Source of the DNA: Desulfosediminicola flagellatus
GTDB taxonomy: Bacteria; Desulfobacterota; Desulfobulbia; Desulfobulbales; Desulfocapsaceae
Length of the DNA: 64,000 nucleotides
Direction: 5' to 3'
Assembly: GCF_005116655.2 (NCBI RefSeq)
Contig: NZ_CP050698.1
Location: 1 to 64,000 of the forward strand
Shown: piece after piece, positions 8,934-17,365 of the stretch
Position numbering within the stretch: the stretch's first letter is position 1
How the letters are laid out: every line of letters begins with the position of its first letter
Position numbers and translations under genes: made by a program
The notes under the pieces: model-generated
What the model was told of the DNA's origin: nothing
Databases searched by the model: none
What the model saw: only the letters and a program-made list of their open reading frames with translations

Positions 8934-10348
8934 TGGCTAAGACAGTTAAGATAGACCCGGTAACACGTATTGAAGGCCACGCCCGTATTCTGCTTGAGTG
9001 TGATGATAATGGCAAGGTTGATGAGGCATTTTTCTGTGTGAATGAACTTCGTGGCTTTGAGCGTATCCTTGTAGGTATGGAGGCGTCGACTTTGCCTCAG
9101 GTTACTGCCAGAATATGCGGAGTTTGTCCTACTGCCCATCATCTTGCCGCTGCAAAAGCTCTTGATAATGCTGCTGGTGTTGAGATTCCTGAGGCCGCTA
9201 AACTTTTGAGAGAATTTATGTATATGGGACATGTTATCCATTCCCATGCTCTTTCACTTTTTGTCCTGGCTGGTCCCGATCTGGTGTTCGGGTTGGGGGG
9301 AGAGGCATCGAAACAAAATATCATCGGCATGGTTGAGGCTGAACCAGATCTTGCAAAGAAAGGACTGCGTCTCAGAAGTCTTGGCCAGAAGATCAATGAG
9401 GCTATTGGCGGGAGAGGAATTCACCCTGTTACAGCCGTTGCAGGAGGCATATCGTTTAAGCTGAACGATGGTCAGTTCAGTCGACTCCAGGAGTTGACGG
9501 CTGAAGCAGTAGCACTTTCAAGTGAACTTGCCGGGCGTGTAAAAACGCTGTTGTTGAAATTTCTTGATAATAATCCTCTGCTGCTTGCGCACCTTAATCT
9601 GCCGACCTGGTACATGGGGACTGTTAAAGACGGAAAACTGAACTTTTATGATGGTGATCTTCGGGTAATTGATGAAAGTGGAAAAATCAGGTCGGAATTT
9701 CAGGCGACCGATTATACCGATTACATTGTTGAGCGGGCGGTGGAAAGATCATACGCCAAGGAAGTGTTTCTGAACATTGGCGGAGCAGAACAGCTATACA
9801 GGGTGTCAACACTCGCCAGGCTCAACGTTGCTGACGGCATGGAGACACCGCTTGCCCAGGCTGAGTTTGAGGAGTTTCGAAACAATTTTGGAAAGCCATG
9901 TCATAACGCCGTTCTGCAGATGTACGCCAAGCTTATCGAGCTTATTTATGCTACGGAAAAAGCCAATGTACTCATTAACGATCCTGCTCTTCGCGGTGAT
10001 ACCCGTGTTGCTGCTGATTTCAAGGGAGGTCATGGTATTGGGCATGTTGAAGCTCCACGAGGCACATTGATCCATGAGTATGAGATAGACGAAAAAGGCA
10101 TAGTCCGATCGGCAAATATGATAATTGCCACCCAGCAGAACACTGCAGCGATTAATAAGTCATTAAAGGAAGGGGCAAACTCGTTGTTTGACAGCGCTGA
10201 TGACGAAGCGGTGCTTAACAGTCTTGAATTTGTGGTGCGATGTTATGACCCCTGTCTGGCCTGTTCTACCCATGCAATAGGACAAATGGAACTTGATGTG
10301 GAAGTTCGAAATAGCGGCGGGTTGATTCGCAGAATCCGGAGGAATTAA
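8933..10348 (+). CDS. [NiFe] hydrogenase large (catalytic) subunit, group 3-like
   Basis: Carries the Ni-Fe active site that splits or makes H2. The ATG at 8933 has GGAGG eight bases upstream and overlaps the small-subunit stop; the longer frame from 8906 has no such support. In the 471-residue product the L1 motif RICGVC gives Cys62 and Cys65, and the L2 motif DPCLACSTH gives Cys441 and Cys444. His447 marks the expected cleavage point, so 24 C-terminal residues would be removed by the protease encoded three genes downstream. All four Ni ligands are cysteines; none is a UGA. The motifs resemble MvhA (F420-non-reducing) rather than membrane-bound uptake enzymes. Confidence 0.92.
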   Translation: MAKTVKIDPVTRIEGHARILLECDDNGKVDEAFFCVNELRGFERILVGMEASTLPQVTARICGVCPTAHHLAAAKALDNAAGVEIPEAAKLLREFMYMGHVIHSHALSLFVLAGPDLVFGLGGEASKQNIIGMVEAEPDLAKKGLRLRSLGQKINEAIGGRGIHPVTAVAGGISFKLNDGQFSRLQELTAEAVALSSELAGRVKTLLLKFLDNNPLLLAHLNLPTWYMGTVKDGKLNFYDGDLRVIDESGKIRSEFQATDYTDYIVERAVERSYAKEVFLNIGGAEQLYRVSTLARLNVADGMETPLAQAEFEEFRNNFGKPCHNAVLQMYAKLIELIYATEKANVLINDPALRGDTRVAADFKGGHGIGHVEAPRGTLIHEYEIDEKGIVRSANMIIATQQNTAAINKSLKEGANSLFDSADDEAVLNSLEFVVRCYDPCLACSTHAIGQMELDVEVRNSGGLIRRIRRN

Positions 10349-10351
10349 ACA

Positions 10352-10603
10352 ATGCTCGAAATGACAATTCGTGAAAAGGGGTGCCGCGGTTGCCGGCTGT
10401 GTCTTGATGTCTGCCCGACAGACTGCTTTGTATTTGACGAAGATTCTCAGAAGGCAGTGGTTGAAACTGTGGAAAACTGTATTGCCTGTCTGAGTTGCAC
10501 GTATATCTGTCCATCTCAGGCGATCAGTCACAACAATATTCATGTTGTGAAGAATTTTTACCGTAATATTGAATTCAGCCAGCGGATGGAGAAATTTTTA
10601 TGA
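10352..10603 (+). CDS. 2[4Fe-4S] ferredoxin of the hydrogenase locus
   Basis: An 83-residue electron carrier with two classic cluster motifs, CRGCRLCLDVCP and CIACLSCTYICP, and a C-terminal extension of about 30 residues rich in aromatic and basic residues. A strong GGAGG ribosome site precedes the ATG. It sits 3 bases after the large-subunit stop and overlaps the next gene by 4 bases (ATGA), so it is probably the dedicated partner of this hydrogenase. There is no MvhD or HdrABC gene nearby that would otherwise take the electrons. Confidence 0.88.
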   Translation: MLEMTIREKGCRGCRLCLDVCPTDCFVFDEDSQKAVVETVENCIACLSCTYICPSQAISHNNIHVVKNFYRNIEFSQRMEKFL

Positions 10604-11070
10604 TTGATACAAACGAGCTGACGCTAACCCCTGAAGATTACGATAAGGCATTTACCGAGGTGTCCTTTCTTCTCGATATGTTTGTTGAGACAATTGTAAC
10701 CTTTGTGGGGAAATCAACGCCTTCTCTTGCTGTGGCAGCGGGACGTAAGATGGCAAATAATATGCCTATTCACCTGACCGATTCTTCTACAGCTGATGCC
10801 TTGAACGAATTTATCCGGGTGTTTCGTATTCAGCAGATGGAGATAGATGCACATCTTGAAGGTAAAGAGGCTGTAATTACCATTAATCATTGTCCTATTC
10901 GTAGTGTCTGTCTCAAAAGAGGTATGGAGATGGATGGACAGGCATGCCAGATGTTTCATTACTATATTGCAGGAATTCTGGCAGAGTTGACAGGTAGCCC
11001 GGCCCGGCCGAAAACTGTTGAAACCGGCGAGCAATGTACATTTAACATGATGTTCAGTATGGTGCGTTAG
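10600..11070 (+). CDS. Second V4R-like small protein of the hydrogenase locus
   Basis: A soluble 156-residue protein related to the product of 7340-7834. It shares AAGRKMANNM near residue 45, a Cys-containing strand INHCPIRSVCLKRGM, the C-x(8)-AGILAELTG helix, and a terminal GEQCTFNMMF strand. This arrangement resembles the V4R domain, which binds small hydrophobic molecules or metals in known members. It overlaps the ferredoxin gene by 4 bases and is followed after 5 bases by the hydrogenase protease. Its function is unknown; conserved Cys residues make metal or cluster binding plausible but unproven. Confidence 0.6.
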   Translation: MIDTNELTLTPEDYDKAFTEVSFLLDMFVETIVTFVGKSTPSLAVAAGRKMANNMPIHLTDSSTADALNEFIRVFRIQQMEIDAHLEGKEAVITINHCPIRSVCLKRGMEMDGQACQMFHYYIAGILAELTGSPARPKTVETGEQCTFNMMFSMVR

Positions 11071-11075
11071 CGGCT

Positions 11076-11567
11076 ATGGCGGATTCAATTATCATCTGTA
11101 TAGGTAATGCTCTGGCCGCAGACGACGGGGCTGGATGGAGAGTTTACCAGGAACTCAGTCTGGGAGAATTATCCGAAAAAAGCATAGATCTCAGGTTTCT
11201 TGGTCTTGGCGGGATAGATCTGCTTGAGGAGTTGGGTGGCGAAAAACAGCTCATTGTTGTCGATGCAGTTCAGTTTGGAGCTAATCCGGGAACAGTCCAT
11301 TGTCTGAACTGGGATCAGCTTCCTGAGATGACGTTAAGGCCTGTAAGCGGACACGGTATAGGAGTTCGTGAGGCGATAGAAGTGGGAAGAAGATTATATC
11401 CGCAAAGAGTCCCTGAAAATATTTTCCTGGTGGGTATAGAAGGAAAATGTTTTGACCAGCTGGGAGAGGGACTGACACCTTTGGTGGAGGCTGCAGTCCC
11501 GGTAGCTGTTGCAGAAGTCGTACGGCTAGTTAACGATATAGAGGATGTTCCTACTCATTGTTCCTAA
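11076..11567 (+). CDS. Hydrogenase maturation protease (HyaD/FrcD family)
   Basis: Cleaves the C-terminal tail of the large subunit after Ni insertion. The 163-residue protein has the family start (IICIGNALAADDGAGWRV, matching GN-x-L-x-x-DD-x-G), the second acidic ligand in LIVVDAVQFGANPG, and the His ligand in VSGHGIGVREAI. These three positions bind the Ni used for recognition. It closes the hydrogenase operon. Its last 17 bases overlap the 3' end of yaaA on the opposite strand. Confidence 0.88.
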   Translation: MADSIIICIGNALAADDGAGWRVYQELSLGELSEKSIDLRFLGLGGIDLLEELGGEKQLIVVDAVQFGANPGTVHCLNWDQLPEMTLRPVSGHGIGVREAIEVGRRLYPQRVPENIFLVGIEGKCFDQLGEGLTPLVEAAVPVAVAEVVRLVNDIEDVPTHCS

Positions 11568-12321
11568 TGAAAATCCACTCATTTTCTGTTGATAGCTTTT
11601 CACTAAAGCTATAGCCGCCGGTCGTAAAATCACGGAGTTCCATGGCACGGGTTAGCCCGGTTGTTATCACATAGTGAATCATCATTCCCCGTGCTCTCTT
11701 TGAATGAATGGGGATAGTTTTATAACTATCCCCTTTTTTCTCTTTGAAGGTGATGGTAAGAAAACTCGGGATCAGGATTTGGGGTCGGATTGCTTTAGAA
11801 TATTCTGCAGATGCGAGGTTGACGATTGTCTGATCGGCTAACTGACTGCAGTCCAGGTTGAGTTGCTCAGTAATTGTATTTCCCCAGAATTCATAAAGGT
11901 TTTTCCATTCTCTGGTTGCCAGTCGAGCCCCCATTTCCAGTCGGTACGGAAACATACGGTCAAGTGGTCGTAGAATCCCATAAAGTCCTGAAAGTATGCG
12001 AACATGGCGTTGCGCATGATATAATTCGGTTTCGCTGTAATGATCAGGAGTCAGGTGAGAATATGCATCTCCCTGAAATGTGAAAATTGCCTGACTGCTA
12101 TTGGTCTCTGTGAGAGGCGGTCTGAATTCTAGAATCCTGTTTCTGGTACTTTCCCCAAGCTTTTCACTCATTTTCATAAGGGTACAGAGTTCTTCAACTG
12201 AGTACTCGTTGAGGAGTGTGTTTAATTGGTCCGCCTCGTTAATAAAGACAGGAAGCGTATATGTGGAAAACTTTCTGTCAATTGGTTGCTGTGTTTTAGA
12301 TGGTGCGGTAATAAGCAGCAT
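11551..12321 (-). CDS. yaaA: YaaA family peroxide-stress protein
   Basis: A cytosolic protein of the UPF0246/YaaA family, which in E. coli lowers free intracellular iron during peroxide stress and has a DNA-binding fold. The frame opens at 12339, but the ATG at 12321 fits the family N-terminus (MLLITAPSKTQQ compared with ML-x-L-x-x-PAKT) and gives 256 residues, close to the usual length. An AGGA lies before it. Conserved blocks seen include SGLYGILRPLDRMFPYRLEMG and the terminal GGYSFSEKLSTENEWIFIR. It converges on the hydrogenase operon with a 17-base tail overlap and no terminator. Confidence 0.85.
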   Translation of the reverse strand: MLLITAPSKTQQPIDRKFSTYTLPVFINEADQLNTLLNEYSVEELCTLMKMSEKLGESTRNRILEFRPPLTETNSSQAIFTFQGDAYSHLTPDHYSETELYHAQRHVRILSGLYGILRPLDRMFPYRLEMGARLATREWKNLYEFWGNTITEQLNLDCSQLADQTIVNLASAEYSKAIRPQILIPSFLTITFKEKKGDSYKTIPIHSKRARGMMIHYVITTGLTRAMELRDFTTGGYSFSEKLSTENEWIFIRNNE

Positions 12322-12453
12322 AGGGTGATCCTGGTCCATATGAAAAAAGCGATTGTAGAAAAATGTTTGCCGTCAGAACAATTTATACTATTTTGATCCC
12401 GTAATCAATTATGGGTATTTGCAAACTTTTGCGTTGAGTGCAAGGAGACCACT

Positions 12454-12879
12454 ATGACAGAGAAGGCTGAAGTAATCCGTGATATTGAAGAATTTGTAAG
12501 CCAATGGCAACAGGGCGATGAAGCAATGAAAAGGTGTTTTTGCGAACTGTTTTCGACTGTTCGAGATATTGAAGGCGTATCTTTAAGCTTTATGGCGCGA
12601 CCCGGGGTGAGTTTTTCGATACGGCCAAAACATGTCAATCAGAAAGACAGAGACCTCTTCGCTATTATTGATGTGATTGATGATGAGCCTGAAGAACGCT
12701 GGTTGTCTGTATGTTTTTATGGTGACATGATAACTGATGCTGAGGAGCGGGGTGAGGTTATTCCTGGCGGGCTTGCCGGAAGCGATGGGTATTGTTTTGA
12801 TATTGACAGCCCGGATAATTCGACTATCGAATATGTGAAATTGCGAATCCTTGAGGCATGTAAAAACGCCTCTCTCTAA
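12454..12879 (+). CDS. Unrecognised acidic cytosolic protein
   Basis: A 141-residue protein with no signal peptide or membrane segment. It has an N-terminal amphipathic helix (VIRDIEEFVSQWQQGDEAMKR) and a C-terminal block in which the strand pattern (FSIRPKHVN, LFAIIDVIDDEPEERWLSVCFYG) looks like a compact alpha/beta domain. CAAGGAGACC precedes the ATG at a good distance, and codon use is like its neighbours, so it is probably real. I do not recognise the family. Confidence 0.6.
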   Translation: MTEKAEVIRDIEEFVSQWQQGDEAMKRCFCELFSTVRDIEGVSLSFMARPGVSFSIRPKHVNQKDRDLFAIIDVIDDEPEERWLSVCFYGDMITDAEERGEVIPGGLAGSDGYCFDIDSPDNSTIEYVKLRILEACKNASL

Positions 12880-13388
12880 AAATAATGCCGGTCAACATTT
12901 AATGATACCTATTCAGAATATTGGTGTTGTTGGCTGGCAATATCACAGTGTTTTTCAGACGCTGTTGTTTATAGCATTCAGCGCAGCCTGATCTAAACTG
13001 CTTCAACTTCAATTAAAAAAAGTTACATATCCCCTGCTGTGTATACTAGATATTCTTATCTGATGAAGATAGTTGCGCTTAAGTTTCTTTCAGCGACTTC
13101 TTTTATTTGCCTGACATGCAATACGTGTAAATAGTGCTTCACCTCACCTGCTGCATCAGTTATACTGGATTGAGTATTTAGCTCAAGGCCTACAAAATAC
13201 ATGGTATATCGAAAATATTGTTCATTTCCACCCTATTGTAGAAAACTCAGATAGATAGCTCTACATAGGCCTTACCATGTCTCTTGAGATACGATGATTC
13301 ATCAAATCGCAGGAATGAATTGTTGCCGCTCTGACAAACTGCAGGTGATGGAAATTGCCGTCTGCTCTATTGAAAAGGGAGTTCATCG
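12880..13388. other. 509-base intergenic region
   Basis: AT-rich with no supported gene, tRNA shape or clear terminator. The only feature is AAAAGGGAG near 13374, the ribosome site of the following gene. It probably contains that gene's promoter. Confidence 0.35.
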
Positions 13389-14915
13389 ATGCGCATCTTT
13401 ACACGAATCGTAAAATCCGTGATAGTTTCCAGTGAAATATTGACAGCATATATACTGAGGGTTGGGCTTATTGCAGTGTTTCTAGCAGGTATATCTTTGA
13501 CCGGATGGCAGGAGAAGTTTTTAGGAACATCTGAAATATTTGCTGCAGATGCCGGAGGTGGGGTGGACAGTTCAGGAAGTGACCCTGATGCTGGAGGAAA
13601 CACAGGTGATCCAGCTGATAATGATCCAGCAGATGATGATCCAGCAGATGATGATCCAGCAGATGATGATCCGGCAGATGATGACCCAGCAGATGATGAT
13701 CCTGCCGACGATCCGGTGGATGAAGAACCCGAGGATGACGACGTAGCAGATGAAGATGACCCCGGCGAAGATAGGGATGAGGATGCTGATAACGAAGATA
13801 TCGCAGATGATGGTGATGATGACGATGACAGTGAATCTGAGGAAGCGTTAGCAAAAATTGAAGAACGTATGAAGAAACATCATGTTGAACTCGATGGCTT
13901 GTGTTCTTTACAGGATGCCGGTAAAGGACTTCGTCGATTTGGATATATTGATCAGTTTGTCAAAACACGACCAATCATTACATCTGACAACGTATGGAGT
14001 GTTGCGGCATCACCTGTTTCGCGACAAAGCATGACTGAAAAAATCGAAGAACTCTTACCCCCTATGCAAAATCTTGTTAATGCCAGCAGGCCGCGTTACG
14101 AAAAAGGTGACACATACGTCTATTCTGACGGAACCTGGGAACAGGTTCGGGCTGCAAATCAGGAGAGAGTGGAGTGGGTGAATTATTGTGGCAACCCTTC
14201 TGTGGGAAGTCCCGATTTTACCTACAAGCGATCACAGTGGCGGACAACAAACAGAATGGGCACCAGAACTTTCCAGCAGACTTCATATATCTGGGATAAG
14301 CCCACAGACACCCTCTGGCCGCTGGCGAAAAAAAATAAGACTCGATATGATGAGGAAGGACGATGGGTTAGCCGGGATGGTATTGAACGAAAATATGATT
14401 CATTCTGGCGCTGTGACGTAGATGGTGAAGAACGTGTAACCGTTGCCGCCGGATCGTTTGACACCTGGAGAATCCGTTGCGCGAGGTATCCTGACAGTTT
14501 CTCCTATCCTAAATCCCGAGCACGGGAATACAGAACATGGTATTATGCCCCCTCTGTTGAGCACTGGGTGCTGATGGAAAGGGATAACAGGGGCTATAGA
14601 CCGGATGTACGCAAAGAACTGGTAGCAATTCTCCCTAATTTACAGGGATTATCCGGTAATCCTCAGGATATCGTTCAGGTGCAGCAGCAGTTCCAGGAGG
14701 TGCTTGAAAGTAATGAGAATAACCAGAAAGATTTGTGGATGGCTGCAGCGGGTAACGTTGCTGTAACTATTGAACCTCATGAGACATTCGTAAATGATGA
14801 TGGAGTCTATTGCAGGCAATATAGACAGGAAGTGCAATTGCCGGGAATGTCCCGAACATACGCTGGAGTAGGTTGTCGTACTCCCGACGGGACGTGGTAT
14901 ATTCCACGTCGATAA
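13389..14915 (+). CDS. Exported protein with Asp-Pro-Ala repeats and surface-antigen-like C-terminus
   Basis: A 508-residue protein with a basic N-terminus and a hydrophobic stretch at about residues 22-40 (YILRVGLIAVFLAGISLTGW), probably a signal peptide or anchor. Residues about 74-107 are tandem DPADD pentapeptides and run into an acidic Asp/Glu region up to about 155, a likely disordered calcium-binding spacer. The middle domain (about 230-420) is rich in Trp, Tyr and Arg and unrecognised. The last 60 residues (NDDGVYCRQYRQEVQL, GVGCRTPDGTWYI) match the pattern of the RT0821/Lpp0805-type surface-antigen domain with its paired cysteines. The whole looks like a cell-envelope protein. It stands alone between intergenic gaps. 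Confidence 0.7.
   Translation: MRIFTRIVKSVIVSSEILTAYILRVGLIAVFLAGISLTGWQEKFLGTSEIFAADAGGGVDSSGSDPDAGGNTGDPADNDPADDDPADDDPADDDPADDDPADDDPADDPVDEEPEDDDVADEDDPGEDRDEDADNEDIADDGDDDDDSESEEALAKIEERMKKHHVELDGLCSLQDAGKGLRRFGYIDQFVKTRPIITSDNVWSVAASPVSRQSMTEKIEELLPPMQNLVNASRPRYEKGDTYVYSDGTWEQVRAANQERVEWVNYCGNPSVGSPDFTYKRSQWRTTNRMGTRTFQQTSYIWDKPTDTLWPLAKKNKTRYDEEGRWVSRDGIERKYDSFWRCDVDGEERVTVAAGSFDTWRIRCARYPDSFSYPKSRAREYRTWYYAPSVEHWVLMERDNRGYRPDVRKELVAILPNLQGLSGNPQDIVQVQQQFQEVLESNENNQKDLWMAAAGNVAVTIEPHETFVNDDGVYCRQYRQEVQLPGMSRTYAGVGCRTPDGTWYIPRR
13608..13709 (+). repeat. 15-bp tandem repeat encoding DPADD
   Basis: About seven copies of a 15-base unit (GATCCAGCAGATGAT with synonymous changes such as CCG, CCC and GAC) run head to tail inside the coding sequence. 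The number of copies could vary by slippage without breaking the frame. The first and last units have diverged most (DPADN, DPAD). Confidence 0.9.
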
Positions 14916-15060
14916 TTTAATACAGAGGTAATTACGCTTTTCACTCTTGCACTGCAATGCAATCACGGTGGTCTTACACAACTATAGGCGTATGCAAAAG
15001 GTACGACCATATTGTGATAATCTACGACCATAAAGGTTTTGCCGACTGCATTTTGAGAAT

Positions 15061-16131
15061 GTGTTTGTAACAGATATGAAAAAAAACGTTGCGAAGTTGT
15101 CGCAGACTGCTGTCCTGAAAGCTGTTCCGGTCACCCTCACTTTCGAACAGGTCCTTACTGACGAATATTGCATTATAGATGTTCGCTCCCCTCAAGAGTT
15201 TCTTGATGGTTCCCTGCCCGAGGCCATCAATATTCCTATCTTTGATAACGAAGAGAGAAAGCTGGTCGGTACTGTCTATAAATATGGCGGGCCAGAGAAG
15301 GCGGTTGATACCGGTTTTGATCTGGTTGAATCCCGTATGGCCAAATTTCTTGAAGGTTTTGAACAGTACAGAGGAAAGAACATTGCAATATTCTGTGCCA
15401 GAGGCGGAATGCGATCACGTTCAGTTGTGAATCTTCTCAAGCATCACGGATATACCGTATGGCAAATTGAGGGTGGTTATAAGAAGTATAGAAACCTCCT
15501 CCTGGGGGTCTTTGAAAACTTCAGCCCTAAGTGTATTGTTCTGCATGGCCATACAGGAACCGGAAAGACCAGGATCTTACAACACTTGAGCAATATGATA
15601 GATCTTGAGGGTATAGCCCAGCATCAAAGTTCTCTTTTTGGCGGATTGAACAGGCAACCACGAACTCAGAAAAACTTTGACAGCCATTTTCATCAGGTGA
15701 TCTGCAGGCTCGGGGCTGAACCATATTTTATTGAGGGTGAGAGTCGAAAGCTTGGAGGGATCTATTTGCCTCCGGGATTGGCATCTGCGATGAAGTGTGG
15801 ACATCTTGTTCTGGTGACGGCCTCTATTGAAACGCGTGTATCGAGGATAGTTGAGGATTATCCGATAAAGGATGATGAGACAGTACAAAAGGTTGAGCGA
15901 ATCCTCAAATCCCTTCGTGGAAAACTAGGACAGGCCGTAACAGATAAACTATGCATGTTATTCAAAGAGAATAAACTGCATGAGCTGGTCCATATTCTGC
16001 TGGTTGAGTATTATGACAAGCGATATGCTAACAGCATGAAAAACTACACGTATCACCTTGAAGTCTCTTCAGAGGACATTCCAAAGGTCGCAGAGACCTT
16101 AACTGAGTTTCGTGATGCTCTTTTGCCATAA
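15061..16131 (+). CDS. mnmH: tRNA 2-selenouridine synthase MnmH (SelU)
   Basis: Converts 2-thiouridine at the wobble position of certain tRNAs to 2-selenouridine with selenophosphate, via a geranylated intermediate. The N-terminal rhodanese domain begins with IIDVRSPQEFLDG and carries its active-site loop FCARGGMRSR (Cys112). The C-terminal P-loop domain has Walker A GHTGTGKT (163-170) and the family block DLEGIAQHQSSLFGG. The 356-residue length fits. The start is uncertain: GTG at 15061 or ATG at 15076, with no strong ribosome site for either. The gene implies that the cell makes selenophosphate (SelD), which matters for the UGA-containing SQR gene 6 kb away. Confidence 0.93.
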   Translation: MFVTDMKKNVAKLSQTAVLKAVPVTLTFEQVLTDEYCIIDVRSPQEFLDGSLPEAINIPIFDNEERKLVGTVYKYGGPEKAVDTGFDLVESRMAKFLEGFEQYRGKNIAIFCARGGMRSRSVVNLLKHHGYTVWQIEGGYKKYRNLLLGVFENFSPKCIVLHGHTGTGKTRILQHLSNMIDLEGIAQHQSSLFGGLNRQPRTQKNFDSHFHQVICRLGAEPYFIEGESRKLGGIYLPPGLASAMKCGHLVLVTASIETRVSRIVEDYPIKDDETVQKVERILKSLRGKLGQAVTDKLCMLFKENKLHELVHILLVEYYDKRYANSMKNYTYHLEVSSEDIPKVAETLTEFRDALLP

Positions 16132-16366
16132 CTTCCTTTCTCTCAACGTGCGAATTGTATGAGTGTGAGTTGAGTTCTTCATCTCGTTACCGGTATAACT
16201 GAAAGTCGGGATTTTCTGTTTTTCTTCCAGGCAATTATAAAGAACATAGAGACCGGAATAATTGAATTTGTATATATTACGGTATCTATGCTATACCTGT
16301 GAGTCTGTCATTTATGAAGATGTAACCTGTTTGATCTCAATTAATTAAATATACTGGGGGTTTGAT

Positions 16367-17347
16367 ATGAAAAAAAATATATGGGCGCTTGCAAGACGAT
16401 CTGCAGTGTTTGGTATACTGTCGGTAATGACCTGCCTGATTGTAAGTTCCGCTGTGGCTGAGGAAAAGCAGACTGATACGGAAATTCGCCTGGCTCTTTT
16501 ACCGATACCTGATGTTTTGCCAGTGTATGTTGCTGAAGAAAAGGGGTATTTTGAAGATGCTGGTATAGTAGTTGAGCCGCTGACCGTTGGTAGTGCTGTT
16601 GAGCGTGATCAGCTGATGCAGGCCGGAAGAATCGACGGAATGATTAATGAGGTTGGTGGTGCCGCACTGTTTAACCGTGAGAGTGTGCAAATGCAGATAG
16701 TCTCATATGCTCGAACTCCTCTCGGAGATGCACCACTTTTTAGGGTGTTGGTTGCACCCGGGACTGATTTTAACGATGTAAAAGCACTGTCTGGTATTCC
16801 TGTAGCTGTATCGAAGAATACCGTCATTGAATATATTACTGAGCGATTGTTGCAGGCAGGAGGTGTCGAGGATGAAAATATTTCGTTTAAATCCGTGCCT
16901 GTACTGCCGGAGAGACTGCAACTACTGCTCGCAGGTCAGATCAAGGCGGCCACATTACCTGACCCGTTAGGTTTTGCGGCACTTCAAGCAGGAGCAATCG
17001 AGGTGACAAATGATCTGAGTGCTTCTCATCTCAGTGCCAGTGTTGTGAGTTTCAGCAAAAAATCTCTTATCGAAAAAGAAGAGGCTGTGAGAAAATTTAT
17101 GGCTGCCTGGAACAGGGCGGTTAAAGATCTTAACAGTAACCCTGAAGAGTATCGTGAATTGATGCTTGAAAAAATCAGAGTTCCCAAAAATGTTCAACTG
17201 TCATTTAAGATACCTCAATTTCCTGAAGCTGCAGTTCCCACAGAAGCACAATGGGATGATGTACAGACCTGGCTTATCAAGAAGGAGTTGCTGAAGCAAA
17301 AGGTCTCATATACCGACTCTGTAACAACTGAATTCTTAGCACACTAA
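16367..17347 (+). CDS. ABC transporter substrate-binding protein, NMT1/SsuA-like
   Basis: Periplasmic binding protein of 326 residues. A basic N-terminus (MKKNIWALARR) and hydrophobic core lead to a signal-peptidase site at AVA|EE near residue 31. The mature part has the NMT1/THI5/SsuA pattern: IRLALLPIPDVLPVYVAEEKGYFEDAGIVV written over two segments, a GR-x-DG-x-I motif (AGRIDGMINE), and a second lobe with LSGIPVAVSKNTVIEY. Substrates in this family include nitrate, sulfonates, thiamine precursors and other small organics; none can be assigned here. It heads an ABC operon (18 bases to the ATPase gene) that continues into menA. GGGGG lies before the ATG. Confidence 0.85.
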   Translation: MKKNIWALARRSAVFGILSVMTCLIVSSAVAEEKQTDTEIRLALLPIPDVLPVYVAEEKGYFEDAGIVVEPLTVGSAVERDQLMQAGRIDGMINEVGGAALFNRESVQMQIVSYARTPLGDAPLFRVLVAPGTDFNDVKALSGIPVAVSKNTVIEYITERLLQAGGVEDENISFKSVPVLPERLQLLLAGQIKAATLPDPLGFAALQAGAIEVTNDLSASHLSASVVSFSKKSLIEKEEAVRKFMAAWNRAVKDLNSNPEEYRELMLEKIRVPKNVQLSFKIPQFPEAAVPTEAQWDDVQTWLIKKELLKQKVSYTDSVTTEFLAH

Positions 17348-17365
17348 GTTCAGAGACGTGCTGCT

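Noticed and set aside
13468..13854. His/Leu-rich minus-strand frame opposite the DPADD repeat
   Set aside because: It is the antisense reading of the 15-bp repeat (HHLLDHH-type periodicity) and has no ribosome site.
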